Notes: a model not told the origin generated them from the sequence alone. Shown: positions 45,979 through 55,709, numbered from the stretch's first letter. The stretch is DNA of 64,000 bases from Parahoeflea alexandrii (GCF_027214025.1 NZ_JAPWHB010000002.1:186001-250000), one strand, 5' to 3'. Translations and numbers: made by a program.

Positions 45979-46045
45979 CATTTCAGCGGCAGCCGGAAAT
46001 CCTGCCAGGCTGCCCGATGACAAGAATGCGACTGGAGACATGATC

Positions 46046-46528
46046 ATGCCCTGGACCATCTATCTCTCGGGCGAAATCCACACCGACTGGCGCGATCAGA
46101 TCGCAGCCGGCGCCAGGGCGGCCGGGCTGCCGGTGCAGTTCTCGGGTCCCGTTACCCATCATGAAGCTTCCGACGATGTCGGCGTCGCCATCCTTGGCGC
46201 CGAGCCGGACAAGTTCTGGCACGACCACAAGGGCGCGCAGATCAACGCTATCCGCACCCGCACGCTTTTGCAGAAGGCCGATATCGTCGTCGTCCGCTTC
46301 GGCGAGAAATACAAGCAATGGAACGCCGCCTTTGATGCGGGCTTCGCCGTCGCTCTCGGCAAGCCGCTGATCATCCTGCACCAGGACGAACACGCCCATG
46401 CGCTCAAGGAGGTCGATGCCGCCGCCCTCGCCGTCGCCAAAACTCCAGACCAGGTGGTCTCGATCCTCAGCTACGTCATCAATGGCGAATTGTCCGGCTA
46501 CACCGATGCGCGGGACGCAGCCCAATGA
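46046..46528 (+). CDS. YtoQ-family protein
   Basis: A 160-residue YtoQ-like protein. It opens PWTIYLSGEIHTDWRDQI and has FSGPVTHHEASDDVG, QKADIVVVRFGEKYKQWNAAFDAGFA and KPLIILHQDEHAHALKEVDAAAL, a Rossmann-like fold related to nucleoside 2-deoxyribosyltransferases. The role is unknown. ATG 46046 is preferred over 46040 because the GGAGA spacing is better and the family starts M(N/P)WT. The DUF2461 gene overlaps its stop (ATGA), so the two are coupled. Confidence 0.88.
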   Translation: MPWTIYLSGEIHTDWRDQIAAGARAAGLPVQFSGPVTHHEASDDVGVAILGAEPDKFWHDHKGAQINAIRTRTLLQKADIVVVRFGEKYKQWNAAFDAGFAVALGKPLIILHQDEHAHALKEVDAAALAVAKTPDQVVSILSYVINGELSGYTDARDAAQ

Positions 46529-47238
46529 GCCAAGCCGCCTATTCCGGTTTCGGCGACAAGGCCCTGCCCTTCCTGAAAGCCTTGGGCTTTCACCAGAACC
46601 GGGAGTGGTTTCACGAGAACAGGGACATCTTCGAAGAGCATCTGAACGAGCCCCGCGGGCGGCTGATCGACGATCTGGCGGTGCGCTTGGCCGAAAAGAA
46701 GATCCCGCTCACCTGCAACCGCAAGACCTCGACCTTCCGCATCAACCGCGACGTTCGCTTCGCCAAGGAAAAGCACCCTTACAACACCCATGTCAGCGCG
46801 GTGATCACCCGCTCGGGCACGAAAAAGGACCAGGGGCTGCTCTATTTCCACGTCTCGCCGGACGAGAGCTTCCTGGCCGTCGGTTTCTACGCGATGGAAT
46901 CCGACGAACTGCGCGCCTTCCGGGAGGCCATCGTCAAGCGCAAGGACCAGTTCGACGCGGCGGTGAAGCCGCTCACCGCTCTCGGGTTTGCCTTCGACCG
47001 CGAAAACAGCCTCAAGCGCACCCCGCGCGGGTTCGAAGACATCACCGATCCGGAGATCGTCGATCTGCTCCGGCTCAGGCACCTGACCCTGTCGCGGCGC
47101 TTTGCCGCCGAGCGGCTTAAAGGCACGGCGCTGCTCGACGATCTCGTTGAACTCGCCGCCGCCGCGCAGCCGTTCCTGAGTTTCGGCTGGCGTGTCATCG
47201 ACCCGGTCCGCGCCGCCCGCGACGAAACCAACCGCTGA
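46525..47238 (+). CDS. DUF2461 family protein
   Basis: A 237-residue protein of DUF2461 (TIGR02453). FLKALGFHQNREWFHENRDIFEEHL (in parts), TFRINRDVRFAKEKHPYNTHVSAVI and YFHVSPDESFLAVGFY are the family text. The function is unknown; some related proteins are of mixed bacterial/plant spread. It overlaps the YtoQ gene by four bases. Convergent with an oxidoreductase gene five bases away. Confidence 0.88.
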   Translation: MSQAAYSGFGDKALPFLKALGFHQNREWFHENRDIFEEHLNEPRGRLIDDLAVRLAEKKIPLTCNRKTSTFRINRDVRFAKEKHPYNTHVSAVITRSGTKKDQGLLYFHVSPDESFLAVGFYAMESDELRAFREAIVKRKDQFDAAVKPLTALGFAFDRENSLKRTPRGFEDITDPEIVDLLRLRHLTLSRRFAAERLKGTALLDDLVELAAAAQPFLSFGWRVIDPVRAARDETNR

Positions 47239-47243
47239 GACAG

Positions 47244-48302
47244 TCAGACGTCCGTATCTGCCTTGAAAGCGGACCCAACCTGTATCAGGCCCCCTTCGGC
47301 CGATGATCTGATCATGGCCTCAATCAGCGCCTGCACTTCAAGCGCCCCGCGCCCTGTAACCGCCGGCAGGCGGTCGTCGCGGATCGCATCGGCGAAATCC
47401 TCAATCAGCGCCTTGTGCCAATCGCAGGGAAACGCCATCGGATCGGCGCCGCCGCCGGTCGCCGCCGGCTCGCCGGTCTCTTCCCGCCGCCCGTCGCGCC
47501 AGTTGACCGTGAGCCGCCCTGCCTTCAGAACCGCCGTGGCAAGCGCGCCATCGAGCGTGATCGATTCCGCCGATCCAGGATAACTCGCCGTCGTCGCCAC
47601 GATCGAACCCACCGCCCCGGACGCAAAGCGGACGCCGGCGGCCACGAAATCCTCGGCTTCCATCCGGTGCAGGCTGGTCGTGGCGCTCAGCGCATGAACG
47701 GACGCGACAGGCCCGGCAAGATGCAGCATCAGGTCGAGCGTGTGGATCGCCTGGCTGATCAGCACGCCGCCGCCGTCGCGCGCATAGGTGCCGCGCCCCG
47801 GCTGGTCGTAGTAGTCCTGGCCGCGCCACCAGGGCACCTCCACCCGCACCAGCCCGATCTCGCCCAGCGCGCCATCTTCCAGCAGGGTTCGCAATTTCAG
47901 GGATCCAGCCCGAAACCTGTGCTGCAGCACGATGCCCAGGTGCACGTCATGACGCTCACAGGTCTCCACCAGGGCTTGGGCGGCTGACAGCGTCCGCTCG
48001 ACCGGCTTCTCCATCAGCATATGCTTGCCGGCCTTCGCCATCATCCCGACAATTTCGGTCCGCTGGTCAGGAGGAGTGGCAAGGATGACACCGTCGACCG
48101 CCGGGTCGGATGCGATCTCCTCGAGATTGTCGAATATCCGGTAGCCGCAAGCCTTTGCGACACTCTCGGACCGGCCGCGGCTGCGGTTGTAGATGCCCGC
48201 AACCTCGGCTCCGCAGCCCGGATCCGACAGCGCCTCGAGATGCGGCCTCGTCGCCATGCCAAGTCCGATCAGCGCGAGGCGTACGGGTCGCCTTGTCTCC
48301 AT
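47244..48302 (-). CDS. Gfo/Idh/MocA-family oxidoreductase
   Basis: A 352-residue NAD(P)-dependent dehydrogenase. LALIGLGMATRPHLEAL (9-25) is the Rossmann start, EKPVERTLSAAQALVE follows with the conserved EKP, and the C-terminal domain contains GRGTYARDGGGVLISQAIHTLDLMLHLAG (in parts), including the catalytic-type HTLD. Substrates in this family are sugars, inositols and related compounds; none is named by context. GGGAGGGATG precedes ATG 48302. It is convergent with the DUF2461 gene, and 392 bases of non-coding sequence separate it from a divergent MFS gene. Confidence 0.9.
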   Translation of the reverse strand: METRRPVRLALIGLGMATRPHLEALSDPGCGAEVAGIYNRSRGRSESVAKACGYRIFDNLEEIASDPAVDGVILATPPDQRTEIVGMMAKAGKHMLMEKPVERTLSAAQALVETCERHDVHLGIVLQHRFRAGSLKLRTLLEDGALGEIGLVRVEVPWWRGQDYYDQPGRGTYARDGGGVLISQAIHTLDLMLHLAGPVASVHALSATTSLHRMEAEDFVAAGVRFASGAVGSIVATTASYPGSAESITLDGALATAVLKAGRLTVNWRDGRREETGEPAATGGGADPMAFPCDWHKALIEDFADAIRDDRLPAVTGRGALEVQALIEAMIRSSAEGGLIQVGSAFKADTDV

Positions 48303-48694
48303 GAAACATCCCTCCCTCAATCGCTTCAGCGAGCGATGCTGCAATTCCGGGCTGAATGTAGACGGCTTGCCGGCCACCGGGAAGGCCGCCGGCATGACGC
48401 ATCCTCAGCCAATCGGCATCGCCTCCGATGGATCTCGATCCGCCGGCCCATAGAGAGCGCCCGTTTGCCCGAAAACTTCCCGGTGAAACCAAAAGCCCCG
48501 TGAAACCAAAGCTTGTCGGATTGGAAAACCGGGTTTAAGAACGGTTCCGGCATCAGCCAGTAAGGCCTGCCTTCTGATCTCCAGACACACCACGTTCAGG
48601 CAGATGCCGCATCACGAGGTGCCCATTGCTGGGACAGCTTCGAAAATCACCGGGCGCTTTCACGCACTCTGGTCCCGATAGGACAGTCAATACA
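48303..48694. other. Divergent control region between oxidoreductase and MFS genes
   Basis: No gene is visible. GTGAAACCAAA occurs twice as a direct repeat (48483-48493 and 48500-48510; 17 bases from start to start), and GGAAAACCG with CGGTTCC forms a loose inverted repeat just after (48522-48547). These may be operators for the MFS or oxidoreductase gene. Confidence 0.4.
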
Positions 48695-49942
48695 ATGCAC
48701 GGAACCACGGCAACCGCCGTCAGCCCACCCGCGACCATCGGCGGAATTGGCCGTCCGCAATTCATCGCCATCATCGCTTCGCTGATGGCGCTCAATGCGG
48801 TGGCCATCGACATCATGCTGCCGGCGTTCCCGAACATATCGGGCAGCTACGGCATCACCGATGCCAACCGGGTCCAGCACATCCTGTTGTCCTATATCAT
48901 CGGCTTCGGTCTGGCACAGCTGTTCTTCGGGCCGGTTTCCGATCGCTATGGCCGCCGCGCACCCTTGTTCATCGGCATCGGGCTCTATGCTTTCTGTGCC
49001 GTCGCCGGTGCATTCGCGCCGAGTTTCGAGATCCTGCTGGTCGCCCGCTTCCTGCAGGGCGTCGGAGCCGCCGCCACCCGCGTCATTGCCATTTCCGTTG
49101 TCCGCGACACCCATTCAGGCCGCGGCATGGCCGCCACCATGTCGCTGGTCATGATGGTCTTCATGGTGGTACCGGTGTTCGCGCCGATGATCGGACAGGT
49201 GATGATTCTTGCCGGCGACTGGTATCTGATCTTCATCTTCATGGCCTTTGTGTCGCTCGTGGTCGGCGCCTGGGCGCTGTTTCGCCTGCCCGAAACCCTG
49301 CATGAGGAATACCGCCGCCCGCTGACCGTCAAAAGCATCAGCCAGGCCTTCGCCATGGTGCTGTCGAACCGGATCGCGCTGTTCTACACACTGGCGACGA
49401 GTTTCTATTTCGGCTCTCTGTTCGGCTTCCTCAACGTGGCGCAGCCGATCTATGTCGACATTTATGGTCTGGGGTCCTATTTTCCGATCGCGTTTGCAGC
49501 AGTGGCCGTTGTCATGGCCGGCTCGTCATTCCTCAATTCACGGCTTGTCGGCCGGTTCGGCCAGCGCCGTCTCTCGCACGGCGCGCTAATCGCCTATTTC
49601 ACCATGGCCCTGCTGCTCGCCGGGCTGACCGCAATGGGGCCGATCCCGTTCTGGCTGTTCTTCGGAATTTCCATGCTGATGATGCCGCTGTTCGGCTTTG
49701 TCGGCTCCAATTTCAATTCGATCGCCATGGAGCCGCTCGGCGCCATCGCCGGCACCGCATCATCGACGCTGGGCTTTGCCCAGACCGTCGGCGGTGGACT
49801 TGTCGGCGCGCTGATCGGGCAGGCCTATGACGGCACTGTCTTCCCGCTGGCCGCAGGCTATGCCCTGGTCTCCGCGGTGGCGGTGGCGATGGTGCTCATC
49901 GCCGAGAAAGGCCGGTTGTTCGGCGTCGGAACGCCGGACTGA
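48695..49942 (+). CDS. MFS drug-resistance transporter, Bcr/CflA type
   Basis: A 415-residue major facilitator with twelve membrane helices. The loop between helices 2 and 3 reads GPVSDRYGRRAPLFIGI, and ARFLQGVGAAATRVIAISVVRDT is the antiporter region (motif C-like, helix 5) of the Bcr/CflA group that exports drugs such as bicyclomycin or chloramphenicol, with protons. The true substrate is not known. ATG 48695 after AGGACA. The N-terminal 20 residues are cytoplasmic. It is divergent from the oxidoreductase gene and convergent with the phosphatase gene. Confidence 0.92.
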   Translation: MHGTTATAVSPPATIGGIGRPQFIAIIASLMALNAVAIDIMLPAFPNISGSYGITDANRVQHILLSYIIGFGLAQLFFGPVSDRYGRRAPLFIGIGLYAFCAVAGAFAPSFEILLVARFLQGVGAAATRVIAISVVRDTHSGRGMAATMSLVMMVFMVVPVFAPMIGQVMILAGDWYLIFIFMAFVSLVVGAWALFRLPETLHEEYRRPLTVKSISQAFAMVLSNRIALFYTLATSFYFGSLFGFLNVAQPIYVDIYGLGSYFPIAFAAVAVVMAGSSFLNSRLVGRFGQRRLSHGALIAYFTMALLLAGLTAMGPIPFWLFFGISMLMMPLFGFVGSNFNSIAMEPLGAIAGTASSTLGFAQTVGGGLVGALIGQAYDGTVFPLAAGYALVSAVAVAMVLIAEKGRLFGVGTPD

Positions 49943-49954
49943 TGTGAGTCCGGC

Positions 49955-50791
49955 TCAGGCCCGCCACAGCGCTTCGCGTACAAGGTTCCAGCTGTCGATG
50001 TCGGTGGTGGCCAGCACACCGCCGTCGAGATGCTCCGGCCGGTAGACACTGCCGTCGAAACGGCGGACATAGCCGCCCGCCTCGCTCGTGATCAGGCTGC
50101 CCGCCAGATGGTCCCAGGGCATTAGCTTGTTGTAGAGCGCAAAGTGGATGTGACCGCCGCACAGCAGCCTGTATTCCTGTGCCGCGCAGCGATAGGCGAC
50201 GCTGCCCAGGCAGAGCGCCTGGTTGCCGGCGATCCTGCTGCGCTCGGGCTCGGGCATGTATTGCCAGGACGCCGAACCGATCATGCGGCTGACCGCGCCT
50301 GCGGGCTCGGCAACCTTGAGCGCGCTCTCGCGCCCGTCAAGCCGGCGCAGGATCGCGCCGCCGCCCTTTTCCGCCATGATCCAGTCCTGGCCGACCGGAT
50401 CGTGAATGATCCCGGCGATCGTCTCGCCGGCTTCCACCACCGCAAGCATGACGCCGAAGGCAGCAACGCCGGAGGCGAAATTGAAAGTCCCGTCGATCGG
50501 ATCGACGACAAAGGTCAGGCTGTCCGATGTGCTCCAGCCTTCGAGCAGCGCCGGATTGTCCGACACCGCCTCCTCGCCGATCACCATCGCTCCGGGAAAT
50601 CGCTCCAGCAGCGCTTCGGTGATCACCCGCTCGGCGCTCACGTCGGCTTCGGTGACCAGGTCGGCGGCAGAGGTCTTCTGCTGCACCGCGCCATCTCCGA
50701 GATTGCGGAACCGAGGCATGATTTCCGCCGTGCCGACGTCCAGCAGCAGCGCTGCCAGCCAATCCATATCCGCCGAGCCGAGTGTGGTCAT
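49955..50791 (-). CDS. Inositol monophosphatase family protein
   Basis: A 278-residue Mg2+-dependent phosphatase. [14 protein letters not shown] (metal Glu), [15 protein letters not shown] (metal Asp pair) and the C-terminal [17 protein letters not shown] are the conserved blocks. Family members act on inositol-1-phosphate, PAP (CysQ type) or histidinol-phosphate; the order ttcA-phosphatase is common in rhizobia, but the substrate is not fixed by the sequence. ATG 50791 overlaps the ttcA stop (ATGA), so they are co-translated. Confidence 0.93.
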   Translation of the reverse strand: MTTLGSADMDWLAALLLDVGTAEIMPRFRNLGDGAVQQKTSAADLVTEADVSAERVITEALLERFPGAMVIGEEAVSDNPALLEGWSTSDSLTFVVDPIDGTFNFASGVAAFGVMLAVVEAGETIAGIIHDPVGQDWIMAEKGGGAILRRLDGRESALKVAEPAGAVSRMIGSASWQYMPEPERSRIAGNQALCLGSVAYRCAAQEYRLLCGGHIHFALYNKLMPWDHLAGSLITSEAGGYVRRFDGSVYRPEHLDGGVLATTDIDSWNLVREALWRA

Positions 50792-51729
50792 GTTTCCGCT
50801 TTCCTTGGTTGAACGGCAAGTGCCGCAAAATCGAACAGCGATCTGTCGAGCAGATGCGAAGGCCGCGTGTTGGACAGAGCCCGGATCATCGACTCCTTGC
50901 GACCGGGCATCCGCCGCTCGATGTCGTTGATCATCAGCTTCATGGCATTGCGCTGCAGCCCGTCCTGCGATCCGCACAGGTCGCACGGGATGATCGGAAA
51001 CTTCAGTGCTTCGGCAAAGCGCGCCAGGTCCTCTTCCGCGCAATAGGCCATCGGCCGGAGCACCATCACGTCGCCATCGTCGTTGAGCAGCTTCGGCGGC
51101 ATCGCTTCGAGCCGCCCGCCATGGAAGAAATTGAGAAAGAAGGTCTCGAGAATGTCGTCGCGATGATGGCCGAGCACCAGCGCCTCGCAGCCCTCCTCCC
51201 GCGCGATGCGGTAGAGATTGCCGCGTCTGAGCCGTGAGCACAGCGCGCAATAGGTGGCGCCTTCGGGCACCTTCGATGTCACCACCGAATAGGTATCGCG
51301 GTACTCGATCCGGTGCGGCACGCCATGGGCGCCGAGATAGTCGGGCAGGATGTGCTTGGGGAAATTCGGCTGGCCCTGGTCGAGATTGCAGGCGATCAGG
51401 TCGACCGGCAGCATGCCGCGCCATTGCAGATCCATCAGCAGCGCCAGCAGTCCGTATGAATCCTTGCCGCCCGACAGCGCCACCAGCCAGCGCGGCCGCT
51501 TGCCGGTCTCACCCGCAGCCGACACCATCGAGAAATCTTCGATCGCCTGCCGCACATTGCGGATCAGCCGCTTGCGCAGCTTGTTGAACGACACGCTCGA
51601 CGGCGCCTGCGCATAGAGCGACGGGCCGGCGCTTGCAGCGTCGACTGGACCGTCTGTCTCCAGGTCGGCCGCCCGCGCGGTATCATTATCGGCGGCAGGC
51701 GCGCCCAATGTCTCAAGTGTCTCGCTCAT
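50788..51729 (-). CDS. ttcA: tRNA 2-thiocytidine biosynthesis protein TtcA
   Basis: A 313-residue enzyme that thiolates C32 of tRNA. The PP-loop SGGKDS (86-91) activates the base with ATP; CALC near 165 and CDLC near 250 hold the [4Fe-4S] cluster; [19 protein letters not shown] is a family stretch. The N-terminal 40 residues are an extra Ala/Asp-rich extension. ATG 51729 is preceded by CGGTGG. It ends within the phosphatase start, giving one operon with glsA upstream by 31 bases. Confidence 0.95.
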   Translation of the reverse strand: MSETLETLGAPAADNDTARAADLETDGPVDAASAGPSLYAQAPSSVSFNKLRKRLIRNVRQAIEDFSMVSAAGETGKRPRWLVALSGGKDSYGLLALLMDLQWRGMLPVDLIACNLDQGQPNFPKHILPDYLGAHGVPHRIEYRDTYSVVTSKVPEGATYCALCSRLRRGNLYRIAREEGCEALVLGHHRDDILETFFLNFFHGGRLEAMPPKLLNDDGDVMVLRPMAYCAEEDLARFAEALKFPIIPCDLCGSQDGLQRNAMKLMINDIERRMPGRKESMIRALSNTRPSHLLDRSLFDFAALAVQPRKAET

Positions 51730-51760
51730 GCCACCGGGATGATGGCTTTGACCTGTCCAG

Positions 51761-52690
51761 TCAAGCCCCGAACACCGACCATTGCATCCGCCTGGCCAAT
51801 TGCTCGAGCGCGTGCGTGCCGAGTTTCGAATTGCCGACCGTATCGAGCCCCGGCGACCATACTGCAATCGAGGCCTTGCCCGGCGCGATCGCCAGGATGC
51901 CGCCGCCGACGCCGCTCTTGCCCGGCAGGCCGACCCGGTAGGCGAACTCGCCCGAGCCGTCATAATGCCCGCACATCAGCATGATGGCGTTGATCCGTCG
52001 CGCCCGCTGCGGTGGCACCACCTGCGCGCCGGTCAGCGGGTTCTGCCCCTGGCTGGCCAGGAAAAGACCGGCCCGCGCCAGTTGCCGGCAATTCATGGCA
52101 ATGGCGCACTGGTGGAAATAGACACCCAGCACATGGTCGACCGGATGGGAAATGCTGCCGAAGGAGCGCATGAAATGCGCCAGCGACGCGTTGCGGTCAC
52201 CATGCTCGGTTTCCGAGCGCGCCACCCGCTCGTCGATTCTGATCGTGTCGTCATCGGCCAGGTAGCGCATGAACCGGACGATCTCGCCGATCGCCTCGCG
52301 CGGCTGGTGGCCCGCCAGGATGAGATCGGCCAGCACGATGGCGCCGGCATTGATGAACGGGTTGCGCGGCCGCCCTTTCTCCTGCTCCAGCTGGACAATC
52401 GAATTGAACGGATTGCCCGAGGGCTCGCGCCCTACCCGGGCCCACAGCGCATCGCCAAGCTTGCCCAGCGCCAGCGACAGCGTGAACACCTTCGACACGC
52501 TCTGGATCGAGAACGCCGTATCGGCGTCCCCCGCGCAGAAGACCTGCCCGTCCGGAAGCGCCACCGCGATGCCGAACTGGCCCGGATCCACCTTGGCAAG
52601 CTCTGGAATGTACTGCGCCACCGCGCCCCGGTCAGCCGCCATCGCCGCATCAAGGGCGATCTCGTCAAGCACTTGCTGAAGATCGGTCAT
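51761..52690 (-). CDS. glsA: Glutaminase A
   Basis: A 309-residue beta-lactamase-fold glutaminase, turning glutamine into glutamate and ammonia. The catalytic Ser64/Lys67 pair is in [28 protein letters not shown] and the block [19 protein letters not shown] are typical. It supports acid tolerance or nitrogen supply. It is upstream of ttcA with a 31-base gap, and is separated from rpsD by a terminator for that gene. Confidence 0.96.
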   Translation of the reverse strand: MTDLQQVLDEIALDAAMAADRGAVAQYIPELAKVDPGQFGIAVALPDGQVFCAGDADTAFSIQSVSKVFTLSLALGKLGDALWARVGREPSGNPFNSIVQLEQEKGRPRNPFINAGAIVLADLILAGHQPREAIGEIVRFMRYLADDDTIRIDERVARSETEHGDRNASLAHFMRSFGSISHPVDHVLGVYFHQCAIAMNCRQLARAGLFLASQGQNPLTGAQVVPPQRARRINAIMLMCGHYDGSGEFAYRVGLPGKSGVGGGILAIAPGKASIAVWSPGLDTVGNSKLGTHALEQLARRMQWSVFGA

Positions 52691-52737
52691 TCACGGCCTC
52701 CCGTCGCGCCTCGGACGCGATAACAACGGACACAAAA

Positions 52738-52760
52738 AAGCCGCCCCGAAGGGCGGCCTT
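52738..52760 (-). terminator. Terminator of rpsD
   Basis: On the minus strand: GCCGCCC-TTCG-GGGCGGC followed by TTTTTTG. The T-run extends to 52733. Confidence 0.9.
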
Positions 52761-52785
52761 GATCTGGCGCAATCCGAAGAACGGA

Positions 52786-53403
52786 TCAGCGCGAATAGAA
52801 TTCGACGACCAGGTTCGGTTCCATCACGACGGCGTAAGGAACGTCCGACAGGGCCGGAACGCGAACGTAGGTGGCAGCCATCTTGTGGTGATCGGTTTCC
52901 ACGTACTCGGGAACGTCACGCTCGGCCAGCTGCGAGGCTTCGATGACGAAGGCCAGCTGCTTGGACTTTTCCTTGACCGCGATCACATCACCCGGCTTGC
53001 AGCGGTACGAACCGATGTTGACGCGCTTGCCGTTGACGGTGACGTGGCCATGGTTGACGAACTGACGGGCGGCGAAGATCGTGGCGACGAACTTGGCGCG
53101 GTAGACGATGGCGTCCAGACGCGATTCCAAGAGGCCGATCAGGTTTTCAGGCGTATCGCCCTTCATCCGGTTGGCTTCGTCGTAGATCTTGCGGAACTGC
53201 TTTTCCGAGATATCGCCGTAGTAGCCCTTCAGCTTCTGCTTGGCGCGCAGCTGCACACCGAAGTCGGAAAGCTTGCTCTTGCGGCGCTGACCGTGCTGGC
53301 CGGGGCCGTATTCGCGACGGTTGACCGGGGACTTCGGACGGCCCCAGATGTTTTCGCCCATACGGCGATCGAGTTTGTATTTTGCCGATTCGCGCTTGCT
53401 CAT
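52786..53403 (-). CDS. rpsD: Ribosomal protein S4
   Basis: The 205-residue small-subunit protein S4, which binds 16S rRNA early in assembly. [30 protein letters not shown] (in parts) is the N-terminal region; the S4 RNA-binding domain [38 protein letters not shown] (in parts, 93-130) is present. GAGAGGAAATGCG precedes ATG 53403. It is monocistronic: a sigma-70 promoter lies 175 bases upstream and a terminator follows. Confidence 0.97.
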   Translation of the reverse strand: MSKRESAKYKLDRRMGENIWGRPKSPVNRREYGPGQHGQRRKSKLSDFGVQLRAKQKLKGYYGDISEKQFRKIYDEANRMKGDTPENLIGLLESRLDAIVYRAKFVATIFAARQFVNHGHVTVNGKRVNIGSYRCKPGDVIAVKEKSKQLAFVIEASQLAERDVPEYVETDHHKMAATYVRVPALSDVPYAVVMEPNLVVEFYSR

Positions 53404-53546
53404 CGCATTTCCTCTCAAAAGGTTACACCGGTCTGTTGCCAAACCGGATGAAGGAAACGCGCCCTCCTCTGGCCCCTGTTGATGAGACCTGACAGAACGG
53501 TTCACGCACGCATTGTGACAAACCGTCCACGGGACACGTAAGAAAA

Positions 53547-53568
53547 CGCGAGGGCATGAACCCTCGCG
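53547..53568 (-). other. 5'-end hairpin in the rpsD leader
   Basis: CGCGAGGG-N6-CCCTCGCG, an 8-bp perfect stem, then TTTTCTT on the minus strand. It begins only about 3-4 bases after the predicted transcription start and so lies at the very 5' end of the rpsD mRNA. It may protect the mRNA end or act as an attenuator-like element for ribosomal-protein control. Confidence 0.55.
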
Positions 53569-53577
53569 CTGGCCGGG

Positions 53578-53606
53578 TCTCTAGAGCATCCGGCCCGGGC
53601 TGTCAA
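53578..53606 (-). promoter_or_regulatory. Sigma-70-like promoter of rpsD
   Basis: On the minus strand TTGACA, a 17-base GC-rich spacer, TAGAGA. Predicted start at about 53571, giving a leader of roughly 168 bases before the rpsD ATG. Confidence 0.6.
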
Positions 53607-53788
53607 CGCTTGCGGCGCTAGGCAGACACCGCAGAACAGCTTGCCGGCACGCACCGATCCGGCCCGGGTCTCGGCGCCCGGCGGTGGATGGCGGCGATGG
53701 CAGCACTATGTCGCGTCCGGCCACGGTTCCCCGACCCCGCCAGGATCGCTATAGCAGGTGAGACCCGCAATTGGAATCAGACCCTCCC

Positions 53789-55021
53789 ATGACAGACACC
53801 GTACTCGACCGCCTGCTCCGCTATGTCGTCATCGACACCCAGTCCGACCCCGAGTCGCGCACCCAGCCCTCAACCGAGAAGCAGAAGGATCTCGGCCGCC
53901 TGCTGGTCGAAGAACTCCTGGCGCTCGGCCTCGATGACGCGCACATGGACGAGCACGGCAATGTCTACGCGACGGTTCCCTCCAACATCGACAAGCAGGT
54001 GCCGGTGATCTGCTTCTGTTCGCACATGGACACTGCACCCGACTTCACCGGCACCAACGTCAAGCCCAACATCGTGAAGAACTACCAGGGCGGCGACATC
54101 CAGCTCAGCGGCGACACCAGCCGCATCATCAAGGTCTCCGAGCATCCCGACCTCGCCCATCAGATCGGCCACGACATCGTCACCACCGACGGCACCACGC
54201 TGCTCGGCGCCGACGACAAGGCCGGCATTGCCGAGATCATGACCGCCGCCGCGACCCTCATCGCCAATCCGGAGATCAAACACGGCACCATCAGGATCCT
54301 CTTTACCACCGACGAGGAGATCGGCCGCGGCGCCGACAAGGTCGACATCGCCAAGCTTGGCGCCGCATTCGCCTACACGCTGGATGGCGGACGCATCGGC
54401 GAGATCGACAACGAGACCTTCTCCGCCGATGGCGTCGACATCGAGATCACGGGCGTGGCCCAGCACCCGGGCACCTCCAAGGGCGTGATGGAAAACGCCA
54501 TCAAGATCGCCAGCGACATCGTCGCCCGGTTGCCGAAGGATCTGGCGCCGGAAACCACCGAGGGCCGCCAGGGCTTCATCCACCCCACCGACATCTCAGG
54601 CTCGATGGACGCGGCACATTTGAAGTTCATCATCCGCGATTTCGTCAACGAAGGTCTGACGGAGAAGGAAGGCCTGCTCAAGTCCATCGCCGAAGAGGTG
54701 ATGAAAGCCTATCCCGGCTCAACCATGTGCCTCACGGTCACCGAGCAGTACCGCAACATGAAGCAAGTGCTCGACCTGAACCCCGAGATCGTCGAGAACC
54801 TGCTGGAGGCCGTCCGCCGCGCCGGCCTCGAACCGGTCACCAGCTCGATCCGCGGCGGCACCGACGGCTCGCGTTTCTCCTTCATGGGCCTGCCCTGCCC
54901 CAACATCTACACCGGCGGCCATTCCTACCACTCGCCGCTCGAATGGGTGAGCGTTCAGGACATGGAAAAGTCGGTCGAGACGATCGTCGAACTGGTGAAG
55001 GTGTGGGAGGAGCGGGCGTGA
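53789..55021 (+). CDS. pepT: Peptidase T
   Basis: A 410-residue tripeptide aminopeptidase (M20B) with two zinc ions. Metal and catalytic residues: CFCSHMDTAPDF (His/Asp), LLGADDKAGIAEI (Asp), FTTDEEIGRGAD (Glu pair), and the dimer domain region between. IRGGTDGSRFSFMGLPCPNIYTGGHSYHSPLEWV (in parts) near the end holds the last His ligand. ATG 53789 fits the usual start (MTDTVLDRLLRYV). About 170 bases of the 3' end recur in damaged form at 55535, after the DUF1810 gene. Confidence 0.96.
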   Translation: MTDTVLDRLLRYVVIDTQSDPESRTQPSTEKQKDLGRLLVEELLALGLDDAHMDEHGNVYATVPSNIDKQVPVICFCSHMDTAPDFTGTNVKPNIVKNYQGGDIQLSGDTSRIIKVSEHPDLAHQIGHDIVTTDGTTLLGADDKAGIAEIMTAAATLIANPEIKHGTIRILFTTDEEIGRGADKVDIAKLGAAFAYTLDGGRIGEIDNETFSADGVDIEITGVAQHPGTSKGVMENAIKIASDIVARLPKDLAPETTEGRQGFIHPTDISGSMDAAHLKFIIRDFVNEGLTEKEGLLKSIAEEVMKAYPGSTMCLTVTEQYRNMKQVLDLNPEIVENLLEAVRRAGLEPVTSSIRGGTDGSRFSFMGLPCPNIYTGGHSYHSPLEWVSVQDMEKSVETIVELVKVWEERA

Positions 55022-55093
55022 GTGTGAGCTCTCCCGCCTGCGGCCCGATGCAATGATCCGTCAGCGATGAAACGCAACTGAGGAGAAAAGTCG

Positions 55094-55522
55094 ATGACTG
55101 ATGAGTTCAACCTTCGACGCTTTGTCAAGGCCCAGGACCCGGTCTACAGCCGCGTCCTTGCCGAGTTGCGCCATGGCGAAAAGCGAAGCCACTGGATGTG
55201 GTTCGTTTTTCCGCAGATCCAGGGTCTCGGCTCCAGCCCGCTGGCCGAGTGCTACGCCATCACCTCGCTCGAGGAGGCCCGCGCCTATCTCGACCACGAA
55301 CTGCTGGGACCTAGGCTTAAAGAATGCTGCGAAATCCTCGAAACGATCGAGGATCGAAGCGCCGAAGAGATTTTCGGCTATCCCGACGTCGACAAGCTGC
55401 GCTCGTCGATGACGCTGTTTGCCCGGGCAAGCGAGGGAGAAAACATCTTCACCCGGATTCTGGACAAGTTTTATTCGGGCGAAGCCGACCCTCAAACGCT
55501 CGACAGGATCGGCAGGAGCTGA
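55094..55522 (+). CDS. DUF1810 family protein
   Basis: A 142-residue protein: FNLRRFVKAQDPVYSRVLAELRHGEKRSHWMWFVFPQIQGLG (in parts), then SLEEARAYLDHELLGPRLKECCE. This matches DUF1810, a helical family related in fold to calpastatin-annotated entries; its role is unknown. It sits between pepT and a pepT 3' fragment, so it either was inserted next to or duplicated with pepT. GAGGAGAAAAG precedes ATG 55094. Confidence 0.88.
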   Translation: MTDEFNLRRFVKAQDPVYSRVLAELRHGEKRSHWMWFVFPQIQGLGSSPLAECYAITSLEEARAYLDHELLGPRLKECCEILETIEDRSAEEIFGYPDVDKLRSSMTLFARASEGENIFTRILDKFYSGEADPQTLDRIGRS

Positions 55523-55534
55523 GGCCTACTCGCT

Positions 55535-55709
55535 GCGGCGACACCGACGGCTCGCGCCTGTCCTTCATGGGCCCGCCCTGCCCCAACATCTACACGGCGG
55601 CCATTTCTGCCACTCGCCGCTCGAATGGGTGAGCCGCCAGGACATGGAAAAGTCGGTCGAGACGATCGTCGAACTTGTAATGGTCTGGCAGGAATGGGCA
55701 GCGGATTAG
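55535..55709 (+). pseudogene. pepT: Duplicated, frameshifted 3' end of pepT
   Basis: This stretch repeats pepT positions about 54850-55021: GACACCGACGGCTCGCG, then TCCTTCATGGGC, CTGCCCCAACATCTACAC, CTCGCCGCTCGAATGGGTGA and GTCGGTCGAGACGATCGTC are shared. One C is missing (ACACGG instead of ACACCGG near 55595), so the frame changes in the middle: the first half reads DTDGSRLSFMGPPCPNIYT in one frame, and the second HSPLEWVSRQDMEKSVETI in another. There is no start codon. It cannot encode a working peptidase. Confidence 0.9.

Noticed and set aside
53570-53770. Possible small RNA gene on the minus strand ending at the hairpin at 53547-53568
   Set aside because: The best promoter (53578-53606) starts transcription only a few bases before the hairpin, so any terminated product would be about 25 bases; a 5' hairpin of the rpsD mRNA is a better reading.
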